Assembly: GCA_024138015.1 (NCBI GenBank)
Contig: JAMXBB010000009.1
Span: 12,167,528 to 12,231,527, forward strand
DNA length: 64,000 nt
Reading direction: 5' to 3'
Source: Lumnitzera littorea
Taxonomy: Eukaryota > Streptophyta > Magnoliopsida > Myrtales > Combretaceae
Shown: positions 59,500 through 64,000 of the stretch, piece after piece
How positions within the stretch are numbered: the first letter of the stretch is position 1
How the letters are laid out: every line of letters starts with the position of its first letter
Position numbers and translations under genes: made by a program
The notes under the pieces: generated by a model
What the model saw: only the letters and a program-made list of their open reading frames with translations
Told to the model about the DNA's origin: nothing
Database searches by the model: none

Positions 59500-62304
59500 T
59501 TTAAGCTCAACTTCAAGTCGATTGTGTTGCTCTACAATATCTTGTGATTCTAACATTTTTTAGGCTTCAAAGTTCATCACTTCCATATTTGGTAATTTAA
59601 AGTTCAAGCCATACACTCCAATAACACTACTTACTAATAGCTGCAAGTCCCGAATAGGTATTGATTCCTTAGACTTGTCCAGAAGTGAAGTAGCTTTCCC
59701 AAGGAAGGTTATTATATTGTTTGTTACCTCACTACTAAGACAAATTGATCCAATCCAGAAATCACCCTCCATAGCCTATAAGTCCTCTAGTGGTTGTAAA
59801 AGATCTGATGGAACTGTAAATCTATGAAATGAAGAATATGCACCAGAAGGCTAAAAGGTCTCCATTACCACTATATGCGGTAAATTTCCCTCAATCTGCT
59901 TTGGTACCTCAATAGCTACGGTAGGGTTAGTATGGTCATGAGCCACTAGTAAAGGAATCTGACTATACACTGGGGTAATGTCATCAACTACGACGGTACC
60001 TAAGGAAATGTCATCTACTATACTACTTGGTTGGCTATTAAAGAGTCCGACTACCCTTAAAACCTCAATATACTCTTGGATATCAACCTCTTCTAAGTGT
60101 ATGGCTTCATGGTCATCTTGATCAATGATATTGCTTAACTCTTTCAAAGCTTCAGTCTGTTTCTCAGTTAGCTGATCCACCTCAATGACATATTGGTCTT
60201 AAATTTCCTCTCGATCGCTAATATTACCTTGTGGATTGTCTCCATCGCTACCTTCGCTTGTGTCATCAGGAGATTTATCAGTGTCTGAAGACTCATCATC
60301 ACTTTCACTATCATTGGCAACCTCAGTAAGATGATTGCTTGTTCGAGGTGTTTTCCCAAAGCCATATCAGATAGGGAAAGGAGAAAGAATGGAATGGAGC
60401 TTCTTCAATGTCTTGTTATTCTTCAAAGTGGTAGTAACATGTCTGCCGTCCTTGTCTTATAAAGAAACAAAGAAAAGCAATGAGTAAATAAGTTATGAGA
60501 TACAAAGTGTAAATACCAAAAGGGTAATATTAACAAGTTACCTTACAAATTCGTGAATGCTTGATTTGTTTGATGACAGGTAATTTGGGGTTGGAATGGT
60601 CTTTCTTGTTCTTATTTCTTGCATTAGAAGTTGATTTTTTCTTCTCACTAAGAGCTCGGAATAGGAATTCATTCTTATAAATAGTCTTCATTGGAAGTTC
60701 ACTCTCGATTGGTGTAGTCACATATTTCTTAAAGTCTTCCAGATAACCTATTTGTTACGTAAGCTAACTAGTGGAAGCAATCTTGCGACGATTGATAAAT
60801 GGAAAAAACAACTATCTCACTCTTAATTAGGTGTTTCTAAAGTCATCTAGACTCAATGATCTACAACATTCAGTAAAGTTGTCATCAATTGATATTTTTG
60901 AGGGGACCCTTTAGTCGAAACCAACTTGGCGAGCAACCCGGTGTGGTGCAATTAACATCACCTTATACTTTAGATGATGATTGCTGGAATCACCTTAGTC
61001 AAGTAAAGAAGGGAGACCCTCGGGCGAGCACCAAAGGATGAAACTAGCTTTAGTAGCACCAAGTTTTTCTCTTACACAAAGTAAGTTCATGATATATTTT
61101 AACCCTTTTGGATAAAAATGTGAGAATCACAAATATCTGGGTATCTTGCTGGCATAAGGGTGAAAAGTGACTTCTTTATAGTTGTCTAACACATTCAATA
61201 AAGCGCATAGAGGTTGCTTATTGACTCATGCCCAAGCTTGTGGCTTACTACATTTGAGCCCATCAAGACAGGATCTATAATATCCCTTATATTGCTCACA
61301 AAAGAAAATATGCAAGAATATTACATCTACATGAGACACTATAGCATACTAACTCATCGATTGAATAAAGGCCTCATGATAGAGATCGAGACGCTGGTAC
61401 AATGATCCTAAGTAAAATAGTCCTAGGGAAAAATGCTCTCTACATACTATATGAATTGCCAAGTGAAATAAACATGAGCTCACATCGTCTTCTGGACTAC
61501 TGGGAAATATGTAGAATGACAACTAGTAGGCGATAAAAGCCTCCAATTCATACCGGTAAGAAGAAACCATTCATGAGATAACTCAACTAGATTCACAAAA
61601 TAGAATAACAAAAGTAAAAGTGTCGGTACTTACTAGTATTCTTCATCCCCTTAAAAGAAATGTCTCACTTAGGCATTAAAAGTAGCTTTTCATGTTTATG
61701 GATTTCTTTCTTTCGGCCTCCAAAGTCAAGATTAGGTCTCGGTCCTCTTCAGAGATTGTAGATATGGTGATATTAGTTGCATCGAAATCACGAAGATGCA
61801 AAAGTGTGCTAACGTCCTCTTAAGTGGGTATGACCTTACCCCATGCAGTCATGAATGTGTATGTTTGAGTGCTCCAACGACACATCAGTGCCCTCCAAAT
61901 TTTTATGTCGTTGGAACGAGGAAAACTGAAGAGGAAATATAAATTGGAAAATATATATCCACCTTCTCCAAAGTATCAACGTAGACTGAGTTGCTCAAGA
62001 TATGATTCACTCAATCAGCCCATCTGACTAAAGTAATTCAAGGGAAGTCAAATAAACTTTCAGATAGTTGGACTTCTTTCTTCCCATTTCTAAATCGAAG
62101 CACTGAATCTCCTTTTATATTTCGCCTCTCATGTACTTGAGGTTCTCGCCTGATGAAATGTAAGATACCTTGAGCAGTTGATTGTTTGTATAAGTCTTGC
62201 CTTCTTACATCATCCCAAAAGAAATATTTTTTTATTGTTGCATTAGGCCATTTGTCCCGTAGTAAAGATAGGACCAGAATACGATCATTTTGGATAGTTA
62301 GCAC
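59500..62304 (-). pseudogene. Antisense plant mobile domain (PMD) gene in Tat element
   Basis: On the minus strand, an ATG at 62,304 opens 88 codons, then after stops and one frameshift (near 61,918) the frame continues into 'RSNDIKIWRALMCRW', 'TQTYTFMTAWGKVIPT', stop, 'EDVSTLLHLRDFD' (61,918-61,765). The W-x-ET-HTF...WGE-TPTLEDV pattern is the core of the plant mobile domain, known from MAIN-like proteins and from transposons. The C-terminal half (60,365-59,560) is acidic and unrecognised, ending in a heptad-like Leu/Glu/Lys stretch that may form a coiled coil. Its function in the element is unknown. It lies tail-to-tail with pol. Confidence 0.7.
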
Positions 62305-62886
62305 TTACTTGCCATTATTTTTCTTGGGTATTTTCTTTTTGCATTTTTTACCTATCTCTTGATATTCCCTATAAAGCTGAATAATAAAGATTAATTAGTC
62401 ACATAATAAAAAGAAGAAAGTTTAACATGTAGTGAACAAAATGAATTAAATAAATAAAGACATGTAAGATAAAATGAAGTGGAGATCGATTCAATATAGA
62501 TCCACATTGTGAAGTTATCTCGGATCTTTTAGGTTCGAATAGGTGAAGAGACGCCTATTGTCATATGGATTCTAGTAGGTCTTTAAAGTATAAGGGCAAG
62601 TGGTGATACTTTTGCACCCCAAAAGTTTCGAATATTTCATCTAAAAGAAAAAGACAAAAAGAAAAAGTAGCTATATGTGGCGAAGTTAATGCAGAAGGAT
62701 TCCATATCTTTCTCAAACCCACGGAAACCCCACACTACACATTTGAAACACGATGCATCTGTCCTAGCCGCTAAATCCTGCCTCTCTTTATTGCTGCCAC
62801 CCCCAGGATTTCCAGTACTTGTCACCCACTAGTCTTCGCTACTTGACAAAGCCCCCATCAAGCATTTCACCTCAAAGAAGAATCCC
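62305..62886. other. Junction between Tat remnant and PPR gene
   Basis: The left part (to about 62,640) is AT-rich, with no match to the Tat 5' LTR. From about 62,690 the base composition becomes GC-richer and codon-like, as expected for the 5' region of the PPR gene. The breakpoint lies between these. A minus-strand 62-codon ORF here has no recognised domain. Confidence 0.5.
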
Positions 62887-64000
62887 ATGCCCTGTCGATT
62901 CCAGTATTGCCAATTAAGAAAGCATTCCCTCTCTCTCCCATTTCTTCCTCTTCACCCACAAAAAGAAATTGATCCATTTTGCCCCCGTCCCATGAAATTT
63001 ACAAGATCCATTTCACGTCTCTTCTTGACTTCGTCTCAACAGTATCGACTAACCAGGAGCAAGTACACCTCCAGATCATCCATTAAAGAGCTACACGCTA
63101 ACCCCATAAGACTCCATCTCCACACAGACCCTTCTTCTTCAATCCTCACTATCCTCAAATTTTATGCCTCTTTTCCACATTCTCTCGATAAGGCTTTCTT
63201 AGTTTTCAGCTCGATTCAACGACCCACAACCTCAATTTTCAATCACATGATCCATGGAATCTCACAAACAGAGAAACCCTATAAAGCTTTGGACTTGTAT
63301 TGTTCCATGCATAGACATGGAATACCCACGAACCATTTGACGTTATTTTTTGTTTCCAGAGTTTGCTCTAGGGTTTATAATGTTAAGATAAGTCAAATGA
63401 TGGTTCATGTACAGTGTATAAAGCTTGGGTTTAGAGCCTATTTGTTTGTTTCCAATGCTTTAACTCATATGTATGGTTGTTGTGGTGACATTGGTTCCGC
63501 TAAGAAATTGTTTGATGAAATGCCTCAGAGAGATTTGGTTTCTTGGAACACTTTGATTTGCGGGTCTAGTCAATGCAATAGGTTCAGAGACATGTTGGGT
63601 CTTTTTCTTGACTTGTAGGCGGCTAATGTGATGGCCAACTCAGTCTCAATGATGAAAGTTGTCTTAGCATGCAACCAGTTGGGGGACATGGAGTTTGTAG
63701 ATTATGCAGTGAAGTACATTGAGGAAAACCATGTAATGGTCAATGTTTACTTGGGAAACACCTTAATCGATATGTATGGACAGCGTAGATTGGTGGAATC
63801 AGCACTAGATGTATTCGATAGGATGAGTGAACGGAATTTAGTTTCATGGAATGCAATGATCATGGGGTACGTGAAAGTAGGAAACTTGGTTGAGGCGGAG
63901 CAGCTTTTTAATGAGATGCCAAATAGGGATGTCGTTTCTTGGACTACTATGATCGCTGGATATAGGCATGCTAGCCAATTTGCAATGGCAGTTAAATTTT
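62887..64000 (+). pseudogene. PPR protein gene (PLS type), one in-frame TAG, runs off window
   Basis: Pentatricopeptide-repeat proteins bind organelle RNA for editing, splicing or stability. The first ATG is 62,887; a second in-frame ATG at 62,992 begins a basic, Ser/Arg-rich stretch that suits a mitochondrial or plastid targeting peptide and may be the true start. PPR motifs run from about residue 99 with alternating P, L and S spacing: 'LFDEMPQRDLVSWNTLICG' (about residues 210-228), then after the stop 'VFDRMSERNLVSWNAMIMGY' and 'LFNEMPNRDVVSWTTMIAGY'. TAG at 63,616-63,618 interrupts, but the same frame stays open for 127 codons to the window end without another stop. A CAG-to-TAG change would explain it. 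Any E or DYW domain lies beyond the window. Confidence 0.88.

Larger units (their letters stand above)
51475..62304 (+). mobile_element. Tat-lineage Ty3/gypsy element, 3' LTR not found
   Basis: Order: 5' LTR, primer-binding site, gag, protease, reverse transcriptase, RNase H, a second RNase H, integrase, spacer, and an antisense PMD ORF. A second RNase H between the first RNase H and integrase is the known hallmark of the Tat/Ogre group. At least 10.8 kb is present. The element entered a leftward chromovirus; the 5-bp flank ACCTA (51,470-51,474) may be its target duplication, but the right-hand copy cannot be checked because no 3' LTR was recognised before the PPR gene. Nonsense codons are frequent, while frameshifts are absent until about 57,460. 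Confidence 0.9.

Noticed and set aside
62637..62825. 62-codon minus-strand ORF upstream of the PPR gene
   Set aside because: No domain; it overlaps the probable 5' region of the PPR gene and is open only because the local GC content is higher.
1..64000. CRISPR arrays, bacterial operons, riboswitches, rRNA or tRNA genes
   Set aside because: No regularly spaced short repeats, conserved RNA cores or prokaryotic gene organisation were seen; the content is that of a plant nuclear genome.

Overview
The window is AT-rich nuclear DNA from a flowering plant, probably a eudicot (the eudicot part is a weak inference). The evidence is a pentatricopeptide-repeat (PPR) gene with an organelle-targeting N-terminus at the right edge, a decayed plant-only DUF594 gene fragment, and plant-type Ty3/gypsy retrotransposons, one of which carries an antisense plant mobile domain (PMD) ORF. 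No bacterial-type operon, CRISPR array, rRNA or tRNA gene was recognised. Most of the window is decayed transposable-element DNA; the only near-intact gene starts at 62,887.

Layout. 1-3,030: AT-rich DNA without a gene. 3,120-6,948: two diverged direct copies of a ~1.3 kb repeat. 6,950-7,648: minus-strand gag leader and primer-binding site of a gypsy element. 8,847-14,700: a solo LTR with 5-bp target duplications (TCAGT), into which a second solo LTR of the same family (9,244-12,162) inserted with its own duplication (ACCTG). 14,706-23,869: diffuse AT-rich DNA, part of it LTR-like. 23,870-26,388: a duplicated ~0.75 kb segment that may hold a minus-strand promoter and first exon; a hAT-like non-autonomous transposon follows at 26,399-27,079.

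27,136-46,655: a tandem array LTR - internal - LTR - internal - LTR of a large non-autonomous LTR element (LARD-like; ~2.0 kb LTRs, ~2.1 kb non-coding internal domains). Its middle LTR holds a complete but decayed Ty3/gypsy element (32,934-39,397, duplication CTTGT). Its third LTR has ~0.5 kb replaced by ~3.1 kb of unrelated repeat DNA. 47,417-47,990: a second hAT-like MITE. 48,120-48,587: a DUF594 pseudogene fragment. 50,165-51,474: minus-strand chromovirus integrase plus chromodomain, cut by insertion of a Tat-lineage Ty3/gypsy element (51,475 to at least 62,304).

The Tat element has a 5' LTR, a primer-binding site, gag, protease, reverse transcriptase, two RNase H domains, integrase and then an antisense PMD ORF; its 3' LTR was not found. 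62,887-64,000: PPR gene with one in-frame TAG, running off the window.

Nothing here works together as an active system. The elements have lost catalytic residues (protease Asp, reverse transcriptase YxDD, integrase Glu) and carry many nonsense codons, largely of the C-to-T type expected from cytosine methylation. The features most worth a second look are the gag-pol frame kept open to frameshifts over ~5.2 kb, the antisense PMD gene, the same-family solo-LTR-in-solo-LTR nest, the tandem LARD array with internal empty-site controls, and the PPR nonsense codon. I did not find a convincing previously undescribed system. All alignments were made by eye, so percent identities and the edges of diverged repeats are approximate.
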